Below, in pieces: positions 1-7,723 of a stretch of DNA of 64,000 bases (position 1 is its first letter; each line of letters starts with the position of its first letter). The notes below the pieces were generated by a model. That model saw only the letters and a program-made list of their open reading frames with translations, searched no databases and was not told the origin of the DNA. Source of the stretch: DASVCS01 sp036381495 (GTDB lineage: Bacteria; Gemmatimonadota; Gemmatimonadetes; Longimicrobiales; RSA9); the NCBI GenBank assembly GCA_036381495.1, contig DASVCS010000135.1, positions 124,001 to 188,000 of the forward strand, written 5' to 3'. The translations under genes and the position numbers were made by a program.

Positions 1-1
1 G

Positions 2-70
2 CTGCTCCAGGCGCTGCTCGAGGACTTCAAGGCGAACCCGGGGAAGTACATCAAGCTGGAGATCTTTTAG
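2..70 (+). CDS. C-terminal end of an MCE/MlaD-family protein (partial)
   Basis: An open frame runs in from the left edge and stops with TAG at 68-70, giving 22 residues that end in KANPGKYIKLEIF. MCE-domain proteins of MlaD type (periplasmic or inner-membrane phospholipid transport components) commonly end in a short segment of the form 'D-x-x-x-N-P-x-x-Y-x-x-x-x-IF', so this is probably the last part of such a gene. Only the tail is visible, so the domain itself cannot be checked. It lies 64 bp upstream of the aspartate kinase gene on the same strand, separated by a hexamer repeat. Confidence 0.5.
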   Translation: MLQALLEDFKANPGKYIKLEIF

Positions 71-106
71 AGGGCTAGGGCTAGGGCTAGGGCTAGGGCG
101 AGGGCT
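71..106 (+). repeat. Tandem AGGGCT hexamer array (six units), G-quadruplex-capable
   Basis: Six head-to-tail hexamers lie directly after the upstream stop codon: four AGGGCT, one AGGGCG, one AGGGCT. Each unit gives a GGG run, so the plus strand holds six G-tracts spaced by three bases, the classical form of an intramolecular G-quadruplex. The array ends 28 bp before the GTG start of lysC, so it would lie in or just before the lysC leader. Related degenerate hexamer stretches occur at 15513-15558 and 27130-27290. Confidence 0.85.
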
Positions 107-134
107 GGGAACGGTCGGTGCAGGATGGGAGGGC

Positions 135-1370
135 GTGGCGAAGCTGGTGTTGAAGTTCGGCGGGAGCTCGGTGGCGACGCCCGAGCGGATCCGTTCGGTC
201 GCGGCGCGGGTCGTGCGGGAGCGGCGTGCGGGAGCGGAGCTGGTCGTGGTCGTGTCGGCGATGGGCGATACGACGGACGATCTGCTGGCGCTGGCGGGTG
301 CGATCTGCGATGATCCGCGGCGCTGCTACCCGCGGGAGCTGGACATGCTGCTCTCGGCGGGGGAGCGGATCACGATGGCGCTGCTCGCGATGGCGATCGG
401 GGAGGGCGGCGTGCAGGCGATCAGCTTCACGGGTTCGCAGGCGGCGATCATCACGGATACGGTGCACACGGGCGCACGGATCCGCGAGATCCGGGCGACG
501 CGTGTGCGCGAGGAGCTGGCGCAGGGCCGGGTCGTGATCGTGGCCGGGTTCCAGGGTGTGAGCACGCAGCGGGAGGTGACCACGCTGGGGCGGGGCGGGT
601 CGGATACGACGGCGGTGGCGCTGGCGGCGGCGCTGGGTGCGGAGCGTTGTGACATCTACACGGATGTCGACGGTGTGTACACGGCCGATCCGCGGCGGGT
701 GGCCGCGTCGCGGCGGATCGCGCGGATCGACTACGAGGAGATGCTGGAGCTGGCGCACTCCGGCGCACAGGTGATGCATCCGCGAGCCGTCGAAATCGGC
801 GCCCGGTTCGGCGTGCCGATCCGGGTGGCTTCGAGCTTCCGGGACGATGATACGGGTACGCTGATCGCGCGAAAGGATCGCGACATGGAGGAACCGGTAC
901 TGACGGGGCTGGCATCGGAGGCGGGCCATGCGCGGCTGGTCCTGCGCGGTCTGCCGGCCGGGATGGGCGCGATCACGGCGGTGCTGTCCCGACTCGCGGA
1001 GGCGGGGGTGAGCGTGGACATGGTGTCGCAGGGGGAATACGCGGACGGCCGCCGGCAACTCCAGCTCTCTGTGCGCGAGGACGTGCTGCCGGAGGCGCGC
1101 GCGGAATGCGCGGCGCTCGTCGAGTCGCTGGGCGGTGGCACGGTGTCGGTGCAATCGGGGTTGACGCGCGTCGCGCTGGTCGGGAGCGGTATGCACGGAC
1201 GGCCGGGCGTGTATGCGCAGGCGTTCCGGACGCTCGCGGCCGAGGAGATCGAGGTGTACGGCGTGTCGACGTCGTCGATCTCGATCGCGCTGCTGATCGA
1301 CACGGCGGATGAGGGCCGGGCGCTCACGGCGTTGCACGATGCGTTCGAGCTGGGAAGGGAGGCCGTTTGA
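135..1370 (+). CDS. lysC: Aspartate kinase
   Basis: A 411-residue cytosolic enzyme that phosphorylates L-aspartate, the first step towards lysine, threonine and methionine. The N-terminal amino-acid-kinase domain shows KFGGSSV (residues 7-13), GRGGSDTTA (152-160) and TDVDGVYTADPR (176-187). Two ACT regulatory domains follow at roughly 260-330 and 340-411, the usual arrangement for feedback-inhibited monofunctional aspartokinases; length is normal. GTG at 135 is chosen because it gives the KFGGSSV motif at the usual distance and has GGGAGGG just upstream. It overlaps asd by 4 bp (TTGA), so the two are translationally coupled and catalyse consecutive steps. Which amino acid inhibits it cannot be read from the sequence. 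Confidence 0.95.
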   Translation: MAKLVLKFGGSSVATPERIRSVAARVVRERRAGAELVVVVSAMGDTTDDLLALAGAICDDPRRCYPRELDMLLSAGERITMALLAMAIGEGGVQAISFTGSQAAIITDTVHTGARIREIRATRVREELAQGRVVIVAGFQGVSTQREVTTLGRGGSDTTAVALAAALGAERCDIYTDVDGVYTADPRRVAASRRIARIDYEEMLELAHSGAQVMHPRAVEIGARFGVPIRVASSFRDDDTGTLIARKDRDMEEPVLTGLASEAGHARLVLRGLPAGMGAITAVLSRLAEAGVSVDMVSQGEYADGRRQLQLSVREDVLPEARAECAALVESLGGGTVSVQSGLTRVALVGSGMHGRPGVYAQAFRTLAAEEIEVYGVSTSSISIALLIDTADEGRALTALHDAFELGREAV

Positions 1371-2344
1371 GGATCGCGATACTCGGGGCGACCGGTGCGG
1401 TCGGTCGCACGATGCTGCGCGTGCTCGAGGAGCGGGCGCTGCCGGTCGACGAGATCGTGCCGCTCGCCTCCCCACGCTCGCGCGGGGTCCGTCTGAGCTG
1501 GCGCGGCCGGGAGTGGGAGGTCGCGGAGCCAGCGCCGGAGCGGTTCGATGGGTGCACCGTCGCGCTCTTCTCGGCCGGCGCGGCGCGGAGCCGGCAGTGG
1601 GCGCCGCGCGCGGCGGAGCGCGGCGCAGTGGTGATCGACAACTCGTCGGCCTGGCGCATGGATCCGGAGGTGCCGCTGGTGGTGCCGGAGGTCAATGCGG
1701 AGCGGATCGGCGAACGGCCGCGGGGAATCATCGCGAATCCGAACTGCGTGACGATCCAGCTCGTGCTCGCCCTCGAGGCGCTGCGTCGCGCCGGCGGGTT
1801 GCGGCGCGTGGTGGCGAGCACGTACCAGGCGGTCTCGGGCGCCGGACAACACGGCGTGGCCGCGCTGAACGCCGAGATGGCGGGCGGCACATCGCCGGAG
1901 ACGCCGTTTCCGGCCCCGATCGCCGGCAACGTGATCCCCTGGGTCGGCGCCGCCGGGGCGGACGGGTGGACGGAAGAGGAGGAGAAGGTCCGGAACGAGA
2001 CCCGCAAGATCCTGGGGCTGCCGGCGCTGCCGGTCGCGGCGACGTGCGTGCGGGTGCCGGTCGAGGTCGGGCACGCCGTGGCCGTGACCGTGCAGACCGA
2101 GCGGCCGCTCTCGCTCGAGGCCGCGGCGGCCGCCCTCGCGGCAATGGACGGGCTCGCACTCGATGACCTTCCGCACGGCCCGGTTCCACGCGGCGTCGCG
2201 GGCACCGACGGCGTGCGCGTGGGCCGACTGCGGCGGGATCCGGACTTTGCCGACGTCCTCCACCTCTGGATCGTGGGGGACAACCTGCGCAAGGGCGCGG
2301 CCACGAACGCCGTTCAGATCGCGGAGCGGGTGATCCGTGGCTAA
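1367..2344 (+). CDS. asd: Aspartate-semialdehyde dehydrogenase
   Basis: A 325-residue NADPH-dependent enzyme that reduces aspartyl phosphate, the product of the preceding LysC, to aspartate semialdehyde. The N-terminal Rossmann motif GATGAVG is at residues 8-13, the catalytic cysteine lies in NPNCVTIQ (Cys127), and the substrate-binding region GAGQHGV and a later RVPVEVGH segment are in place. It starts with TTG at 1367, overlapping the lysC stop by 4 bp, and its own end overlaps the GTG of the NUDIX gene by 8 bp. This is therefore a three-gene coupled unit. Length matches the family; nothing is missing. Confidence 0.95.
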   Translation: MRIAILGATGAVGRTMLRVLEERALPVDEIVPLASPRSRGVRLSWRGREWEVAEPAPERFDGCTVALFSAGAARSRQWAPRAAERGAVVIDNSSAWRMDPEVPLVVPEVNAERIGERPRGIIANPNCVTIQLVLALEALRRAGGLRRVVASTYQAVSGAGQHGVAALNAEMAGGTSPETPFPAPIAGNVIPWVGAAGADGWTEEEEKVRNETRKILGLPALPVAATCVRVPVEVGHAVAVTVQTERPLSLEAAAAALAAMDGLALDDLPHGPVPRGVAGTDGVRVGRLRRDPDFADVLHLWIVGDNLRKGAATNAVQIAERVIRG

Positions 2345-2843
2345 GCGCGGCGGCGGGGGCGGGAGGGACACGGGCCGGAAACGGACCGGCCGCGGCCGGC
2401 GGGCGCGGATCGAGACGAGCGCCGGCGGCGTCGTCTACCGCCGGCGCCCGGGCGGGATCCATTTCCTGCTGATCCGCGACCCCTACGAGAACTGGGGACT
2501 TCCGAAAGGCCACGTGGAAGGGGGGGAGACGCCGAAAGAGACGGCGTTGCGCGAGATCTCGGAGGAAACCGGGCTGACGGGCCTCCACGCGGCGGCCGAG
2601 TTGCCGACCATCGACTGGTACTTCCGGGACCGCGGCCGGCTGATCCACAAGTTCTGCCACTTCTACCTGGTCGAGGCGCCCCGGGGCGAGCCGCGACCGC
2701 AGGTCGAGGAAGGGATCACCGCGTGCGTCTGGCTCTCGCCCGAGGAGGCGGTCCGGACGATCACGTACGAGAACGCCCGGGAGGTCCTCCGCGCCGCGGC
2801 GCGGACGCTCGCGCCCGCAGCCGCCGGGCGCGAAGGAGACTGA
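2337..2843 (+). CDS. NUDIX hydrolase (Ap4A/Ap6A-hydrolase-like)
   Basis: A 168-residue cytosolic hydrolase of nucleoside diphosphates linked to another group. A complete Nudix box GX5EX7REUXEEXGU spans residues 58-80 with R72-E73 and E76-E77 as the metal-binding core. The first 26 residues are basic and glycine-rich, not part of the fold. The 'W-x-L-P-K-G' run before the box is common in diadenosine-polyphosphate and mutator-type hydrolases, but the substrate is not certain. The GTG start overlaps the end of asd by 8 bp, so it is translated with the aspartate-pathway genes; a house-cleaning role is an inference. Confidence 0.88.
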   Translation: MAKRGGGGGRDTGRKRTGRGRRARIETSAGGVVYRRRPGGIHFLLIRDPYENWGLPKGHVEGGETPKETALREISEETGLTGLHAAAELPTIDWYFRDRGRLIHKFCHFYLVEAPRGEPRPQVEEGITACVWLSPEEAVRTITYENAREVLRAAARTLAPAAAGREGD

Positions 2844-2958
2844 TCCCGCCGCCGGGGAACGCCGCGCGGCCCCGTGGCATCTCGGGCGCGCCGACGGTAT
2901 ATTCGTATCTTTTTGGAGCGGAGCGGTTCCGGACCGGTTCTCGAGAGCGGGACGAGCG

Positions 2959-4221
2959 ATGGCGCGCGCACGCGGGTGGGGCGAATGGCGGTGGGTCTAC
3001 GGTGCCATCGTGCTGGTGACGTTGGGGTTCTTCCTTTACAACGTGCGCTCCGTCCTCTCCCCCTTCATCCTCTTCCTGCTGTTGCTCCTCCTCCTGTCGC
3101 CGTACGCCGGAACGGCGCGACACACGCGGGCGGTGATCGGCCTCACGGTGCTGCTGGTGATCTGGCTGCTCAAGACGACGGGTTTTCTGCTGGCGCCGTT
3201 CCTGCTCGCGTTGGTGTTCGCCTACATCCTCGATCCGCTTGTCGACATCCTCGAGCGGAGGCGGGTGCCGCGTGGCGTGGCCATCATCCTGCTCGGTTTG
3301 CCCGTGCTGGCCGGCCTCACGCTCGCGCTGGTCTTCGGAATCCCGGCGCTGGCGGATCAGTTCACGGCGCTGGCCGCGCAGGCGCCGGAGGCGGTCGCGC
3401 GCGTGGCGGCCTGGATCGGCAGGGCGCGCGGCTGGTTGCTCTCGCTCGACCTCCCGTTCGTGCGCGAGGAGGCGGTGTTCGAGACGCTGCGGACGTTCGA
3501 TGCCGAGCGGCTGTCGGCCATCCTCCAGGCGCGGCAGGAAGAGATCGCGCAGCGGACATGGAACGCGGTGCTCGGCCTCGGCCGCGGGTTGGGGACACTG
3601 CTCGGGATCCTCGGCTACGTGGTGCTCACGCCGGTCCTGACGTTCTATCTGCTGCGCGACTACGACGGCATTGCCACGCGACTCCGCGCACTGATCCCCG
3701 CCGGCAAGCGCGCGGCGTGGCTCGCCTTCGCAGGTGAATACAACCTGCTCCTCTCGCGCTATCTGCGCGGCCAACTGCTGGCCGCTGCGACGGTCGGCGT
3801 ACTGACGGGACTTCTGCTCTGGATCGCGCAGTTCCCCTACGCGGGCCTGGTCGGCGCGGTCGCGGGCGTCTTCAACCTGGTCCCGTATCTCGGGCTCGCG
3901 GTGAGTCTGATCCCGGCCCTTCTGATCGCCTTGCTCAGCGGGAACATCCTCGCGTCGTTGCTGAAGGTGGCGGTCGTCTTCGTTCTGGTGCAGCTTCTCG
4001 ATTCGACCGTGCTGGGACCGCGGATCGTCGGCGGTTCCGTGGGGTTACACCCGGTATGGGTGATCCTCGCGCTGGCGGTCGGCGGCTTTTTTCTCGGCTT
4101 CGTCGGATTGCTTCTGGCCGTGCCCACCGCCGTGTTCCTGAAGCTGCTCCTGCGCGGCATGCTCGAGCGGTATCAGCGCTCGGCGGTGTTCCTCGGCGAA
4201 ACACCGGTCGAACGACCGTAG
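2959..4221 (+). CDS. AI-2E family transporter (YdgG/TqsA-like membrane protein)
   Basis: A 420-residue inner-membrane protein with about seven or eight hydrophobic segments: two near the N-terminus (about 12-60), a pair at 75-115, then a soluble stretch with amphipathic helices (about 120-190), and a cluster of four in the C-terminal half, including the region around VGAVAGVFNLVPYLGL that typifies the AI-2E/PerM family. Members export diverse small molecules or ions; the AI-2 role shown for some does not transfer here. The intergenic space upstream (2844-2958) has AT-rich TATATT and TATCTT hexamers (2898-2911) that could be a -10 element. It is followed after 21 bp by a phosphatidyltransferase gene. 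Confidence 0.85.
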   Translation: MARARGWGEWRWVYGAIVLVTLGFFLYNVRSVLSPFILFLLLLLLLSPYAGTARHTRAVIGLTVLLVIWLLKTTGFLLAPFLLALVFAYILDPLVDILERRRVPRGVAIILLGLPVLAGLTLALVFGIPALADQFTALAAQAPEAVARVAAWIGRARGWLLSLDLPFVREEAVFETLRTFDAERLSAILQARQEEIAQRTWNAVLGLGRGLGTLLGILGYVVLTPVLTFYLLRDYDGIATRLRALIPAGKRAAWLAFAGEYNLLLSRYLRGQLLAAATVGVLTGLLLWIAQFPYAGLVGAVAGVFNLVPYLGLAVSLIPALLIALLSGNILASLLKVAVVFVLVQLLDSTVLGPRIVGGSVGLHPVWVILALAVGGFFLGFVGLLLAVPTAVFLKLLLRGMLERYQRSAVFLGETPVERP

Positions 4222-4242
4222 CGCGGCGCTCGGAGTACCGAG

Positions 4243-4767
4243 ATGCAGTGGCTCTCCTGGCCCAACGCGTTTTCGCTGCTGCGGCTGCCGCTGGCGGCGG
4301 CGTTCATGGCGTGCGATTCCAGCCTCATGCGCGGCGGCATCGCGGTCGTGGCGGGGCTGACGGACTTCATCGACGGCTGGCTGGCGCGGCGACTCGACCA
4401 GCGCTCGCGGAGCGGCGAACTGCTCGACCCGATCACGGACAAGATCTTCGTCTTCGCCGCGCTGATCACCTTCGCGTGGAGCGGACGGCTCGAGGTCTGG
4501 GAGCTGTTCCTCCTGCTGCTGCGCGACCTCTACGCAGCGGCCGCGTTCGCCACTGCGCTGCTGCTGCGCATGCGGATCCGGTTCCGGGCGCGTTGGAGCG
4601 GCAAGCTGGTAACCGTGATCCAGGTCGGCGCCGTGCTGATCCTGATCCTTCGACCCCAGTGGACGACGCCCGTCGTGATCGTGGCGGGCGTGGCGGGCGC
4701 GTACGCCATCGTGGACTATACCCGCACGGGCCTGCGCGCCTTGCGAGCCGCCGAGGGCACCCCCTAG
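4243..4767 (+). CDS. CDP-alcohol phosphatidyltransferase family protein
   Basis: A 174-residue integral membrane enzyme that transfers a phosphatidyl group from CDP-diacylglycerol to an alcohol. The family signature DGx2ARx8Gx3Dx3D is complete, with D44, G45, A48, R49, G58, D62 and D66. Four to six hydrophobic helices surround it. Length and motif spacing fit phosphatidylglycerophosphate synthase (PgsA-like) or cardiolipin synthase-like members; the alcohol acceptor is not determined by the motif. It is 21 bp after the AI-2E transporter and probably cotranscribed. Confidence 0.85.
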   Translation: MQWLSWPNAFSLLRLPLAAAFMACDSSLMRGGIAVVAGLTDFIDGWLARRLDQRSRSGELLDPITDKIFVFAALITFAWSGRLEVWELFLLLLRDLYAAAAFATALLLRMRIRFRARWSGKLVTVIQVGAVLILILRPQWTTPVVIVAGVAGAYAIVDYTRTGLRALRAAEGTP

Positions 4768-4825
4768 GTTGGCGGCCGGTGCGCGGCGGCCGCCCGCTGG
4801 ACGGACAACCAACGGATGCAACGTC

Positions 4826-5869
4826 GTGAATTACGCAGACCCAAGGGACATCACGATCATCGGCGGCGGGCCGACCGGCCTCTTCGCCGCATTCTACGCC
4901 GGGATGCGCGGCGTGAGCACGCGCATCATCGATTCACTCCCCGAGCTGGGCGGCCAGCTCGCGGCGCTCTACCCCGAGAAGTACATCTACGACGTGGGTG
5001 GTCTGCCGCGGATCCTGGCGCGCGACCTGGCCCGCAACATGATCGAGCAGGGGCTCCAGTTCGGCGCGGATGTCCGGCTCGAGGAGCAGGTCGAAGAGCT
5101 GATCCCCGACCCGGACGGGTTCATCCTGACGACGAACCGTGGACGCTACCCGACGCGGGCGGTGATCCTCGCGGGCGGCAAGGGCGCGTTCTCCCCTCGC
5201 GTCCTCGAATGCCCGGGCTACGCCGAACTGCTCGGTAAGGGCGTGACCTACCACGTCCGGGATCCCGCGGAGTACCAGGACAAGCGGGTCCTGGTCGTCG
5301 GTGGGGGCGACTCCGCGGTGGACTGGGCGCTCGCGCTGAAGGACCGTACGCGCCGGCTCGTTCTCATCCACCGCCGTGATGGGTTCCGGGCACACGCCCA
5401 TTCCATGGCGCAACTGCGCGCGGCCGTCGAGAAAGGCGAGCTCGAGCTGCTGACGCACCGCGAGGTACGGGAGATCCACGGCAACGGACGCGTCTGCGCC
5501 GCGACCGTCTTCGACAACCGCACCGGCGAGGAGGAGACGCTGGATGTCGACGCGGTGATCGCGCTGATCGGGTTCAAGCCGGACCTCGGGCCCATCGCGG
5601 AGTGGGGACTCGAACGCGAGAAGAACGCGATCAAGGTCGACAGCACCATGAGGACCAACATCCCCGGCGTCTTCGCCGCAGGCGACATCGTCACCTACGA
5701 GGGGAAGCTGGACCTGATCGCGACCGGGTTCAGCGAGGCGGCGATCGCGGTGAACTACGCGGTTCACCACATCGATCCCAAGGCCCGGGTGAATCCGGGA
5801 CACTCGACCAACCTGAAAGTGTTCAAGGACCGGGAGTCGACAAGCGTTCCGGAGGCGTCCGGCGCGTGA
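4826..5869 (+). CDS. Ferredoxin--NADP reductase, thioredoxin-reductase-like type
   Basis: A 347-residue FAD and NAD(P)H flavoprotein. The FAD motif GGGPTG is at residues 13-18 and the NAD(P) motif GGGDSAVDWAL lies near the middle, followed by the usual C-terminal FAD motif with AAGDI. The redox-active CxxC of thioredoxin reductases is absent, as in the YumC-type ferredoxin/flavodoxin-NADP reductases. GTG at 4826 is chosen because an upstream TTG at 4769 would add 19 residues without homologous character and would almost abut the previous gene. Probable role: electron delivery from NADPH to ferredoxin. It is followed after 18 bp by a cysteine-rich unknown protein that could be a partner. Confidence 0.88.
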   Translation: MNYADPRDITIIGGGPTGLFAAFYAGMRGVSTRIIDSLPELGGQLAALYPEKYIYDVGGLPRILARDLARNMIEQGLQFGADVRLEEQVEELIPDPDGFILTTNRGRYPTRAVILAGGKGAFSPRVLECPGYAELLGKGVTYHVRDPAEYQDKRVLVVGGGDSAVDWALALKDRTRRLVLIHRRDGFRAHAHSMAQLRAAVEKGELELLTHREVREIHGNGRVCAATVFDNRTGEEETLDVDAVIALIGFKPDLGPIAEWGLEREKNAIKVDSTMRTNIPGVFAAGDIVTYEGKLDLIATGFSEAAIAVNYAVHHIDPKARVNPGHSTNLKVFKDRESTSVPEASGA

Positions 5870-5887
5870 GGCACCGGCGGCGCGACC

Positions 5888-6658
5888 ATGCGGTTCATCA
5901 TCTTCGGCGGCGGCTGTTATGGGACGTTCTACGCTCGCCAGCTCCTCCGCGCACGACAGGCCGGCGCGCTGCGGATGGATCGAGTGGTCGTCGTCGATCG
6001 CGAACGCGAGCCGCGCGCGCGCCAGGAGCTGGGGGGCTCGACGGACGTGCGCTTCGAGCACGAGGAGTGGGACGACTTCCTCGACCGCTATCTCGAAGGC
6101 CTGCCCATCGATTCCGCCGACCAACTGGTCACACCGCCCTTCACCCCCCACCTCGCGCTCGCCTGGATCCTCCGCCGCCTGCGCCAGGAACGCCCCGACG
6201 CGCACTGGCGCCTCGAGCCGTTCCGCCGCTTCCCCGGAACCCCCTTCGAGCGCCAGGCCGAAGGCGGACCCCTCGTCGTCTCCCACGCCGACTGGATCTG
6301 CCCCGTCCATTGCGTCGAACCCGAGGTCTGCCCCAAGACCCGCGGAGACCGCTACTGGGACCTGGATCGAACCGTGCGCCAGTTCGCCACCGCACTCGCC
6401 GATGGCGGCCAGCCGGTCGAGCAGATCCACCTCTTCCACTGCCACCACGTGGCCTTCGGCGTGGGCGCCTACCCCGCAGCCGCCGTCGTACGCGCCCTCC
6501 ACGAAATCCTCGATGACGGCAGCCCCCGCTCCGAGCGGACGCCGCGCCGCTTCCTCGTCGGCACGATTTCCCACTGTCATGGCGCACTACATCTCCTATC
6601 GTCTGGAATTGGCACGTTTCCTGTAGAAGGGGGAGAGCCCCATGCCGCAGCACGTTGA
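5888..6658 (+). CDS. Uncharacterised cysteine/histidine-rich protein with N-terminal dinucleotide-like motif
   Basis: 256 residues, not assigned to a named family. The N-terminus (MRFIIFGGGCYGTFYARQLL) looks like the first strand-loop-helix of a Rossmann fold. The middle carries CPVHCVEPEVCP, and the C-terminal part FHCHHVAFGVG and SHCHGAL, so several Cys and His residues could bind iron or zinc. No signal peptide or membrane segment is visible. It lies 18 bp after the ferredoxin-NADP-reductase-like gene, so a redox function is possible, by context only. Its last 17 bases overlap the response-regulator gene, so the final residues may not be conserved. Confidence 0.65.
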   Translation: MRFIIFGGGCYGTFYARQLLRARQAGALRMDRVVVVDREREPRARQELGGSTDVRFEHEEWDDFLDRYLEGLPIDSADQLVTPPFTPHLALAWILRRLRQERPDAHWRLEPFRRFPGTPFERQAEGGPLVVSHADWICPVHCVEPEVCPKTRGDRYWDLDRTVRQFATALADGGQPVEQIHLFHCHHVAFGVGAYPAAAVVRALHEILDDGSPRSERTPRRFLVGTISHCHGALHLLSSGIGTFPVEGGEPHAAAR

Positions 6659-7070
6659 CACCCACTCGCGCGAGTCGGGGATGAGCGCTGAGCCGACCCA
6701 GACGGTCCTCCTGGTCGAGGATAACGAAGACAACCTCGTCGTCTACAGGACCATCCTCAAACACGTCGGTTACGACGTCATCGAAGCCCGCGACGGCGAG
6801 GAAGGCGTCCGCTGTGCCCACCAGAAACACCCCGACCTCATCCTGATGGACATCTCGATCCCGAAGATCGATGGCTGGGAGGCCACCCGCCGCCTCAAGT
6901 CCGCCGAAGACACCCGCGACATCCCGATCATCGCACTCACCGCCCACGCCCTCGACGAGGACCGCGAAAAGGCCCTTCGCACCGGCTGCGATGGCTACCT
7001 CGCCAAGCCCGTCGAACCCCGCCGCGTCGTCGAGGAGGTCCAGCGGTTCCTCGGACCCGTCCAGGACTGA
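6642..7070 (+). CDS. Stand-alone response regulator receiver (CheY/DivK-like)
   Basis: A 142-residue protein that is one receiver domain with no output domain. The acidic pocket is E26-D27, the phospho-acceptor is Asp70 (in LMDISIP), the switch residues are Thr100 (ALTA) and Lys122 (AKP). A 20-residue N-terminal extension precedes the domain. ATG at 6642 is supported by a GGGGGAG ribosome site; ATG at 6681 is an alternative that removes most of the extension. No histidine kinase is adjacent; the nearest is at 10363-11796 on the other strand. It probably acts by protein-protein interaction in a phosphorelay. Confidence 0.9.
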   Translation: MPQHVDTHSRESGMSAEPTQTVLLVEDNEDNLVVYRTILKHVGYDVIEARDGEEGVRCAHQKHPDLILMDISIPKIDGWEATRRLKSAEDTRDIPIIALTAHALDEDREKALRTGCDGYLAKPVEPRRVVEEVQRFLGPVQD

Positions 7071-7121
7071 GCCGACCGCTCGCGGCCGGTGGCCACGCCC
7101 GCCACGCCCGCGGCGCCGCCC

Positions 7122-7152
7122 TTGCATCTTTATCGCTAATCATTATTGTTAT
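7122..7152 (+). promoter_or_regulatory. Possible promoter with Fur-box-like AT-rich element before the ferritin-like gene
   Basis: The 124-bp gap before the ferritin-like gene has one AT-rich island in otherwise GC-rich DNA. TTGCAT (7122-7127) could be a -35, with ATTGTT at 7145-7150 as -10 (17-bp spacer). The overlapping TAATCATTATTGTTAT (7137-7152) shares AATCATTAT with one half of the Fur consensus GATAATGATAATCATTATC. Iron control of an iron-storage gene would be expected, but the second half of the box is poor. Confidence 0.35.
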
Positions 7153-7194
7153 GGAGACGGCACTCGCTACACCATTTCCCGAGAGAGGACGAGC

Positions 7195-7632
7195 ATGGCA
7201 CAGCACAACGCAAACGAGGCGCTGATCCGGGGGCTGAACGAGGATCTGGCGAACGAGTATCAGGCGATCATCTCGTATCTGTTGTACTCGCGGTTGGTCA
7301 ACGGACCGCTGCGTCCGGAGCTGTCCGCCTTCCTGGAGGGGGAGATCGCGGATGAGCTGGAGCACGCGAAGTTTCTGGCGCACAAGATCGTGGCGTTGGG
7401 CGGGACGCCGACGACGGAGCCGGCGGAGGTCCAGTTGAGCCAGGACAACCGCGAGATGTTGCAGCTTGCGTTGCAGGCGGAGAAGGACACGATCGCGCGG
7501 TACACGCAGCGGCTGAAGCAGGCGGACGCGGCCGGGGAGGTGGGTCTGCGGGTGGATCTGGAGGCGATCGTGGCGGAGGAGACGAAGCACAAGGAGGATC
7601 TGGAGCGGATCCTGTTCGGCTGGCGGGATTAG
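7195..7632 (+). CDS. Ferritin-like diiron protein (bacterioferritin/rubrerythrin-type four-helix bundle)
   Basis: 145 residues, almost entirely helical. Diiron ligands can be traced as Glu in NEYQAI (helix 1), ExxH in DELEHAK (helix 2), Glu in AEKDTI (helix 3) and ExxH in EETKHKED (helix 4). This is the ligand set of bacterioferritin- and rubrerythrin-like proteins, which oxidise and store iron or handle peroxide. There is no rubredoxin domain and no obvious haem-binding methionine. ATG at 7195 with GAGAGGACGAGC upstream gives the compact domain. It stands alone: the next gene is on the opposite strand. An AT-rich Fur-like site lies upstream. Confidence 0.85.
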   Translation: MAQHNANEALIRGLNEDLANEYQAIISYLLYSRLVNGPLRPELSAFLEGEIADELEHAKFLAHKIVALGGTPTTEPAEVQLSQDNREMLQLALQAEKDTIARYTQRLKQADAAGEVGLRVDLEAIVAEETKHKEDLERILFGWRD

Positions 7633-7723
7633 CGCGGTTGCCGCACGGTTTCGGAGTCGTGTCCGTCCGCCGGGGGCGCGGGGGCGGTGGGTTGGTTCCG
7701 TGCGGCTGGGCGCGTGTGTCGGC

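Noticed and set aside
6607..6623. Sigma-54-like TTGGCACGTTTCCTGT before the receiver gene
   Set aside because: The -12 element reads GT instead of GC, and it lies inside the end of the upstream gene; no sigma-54 activator nearby.
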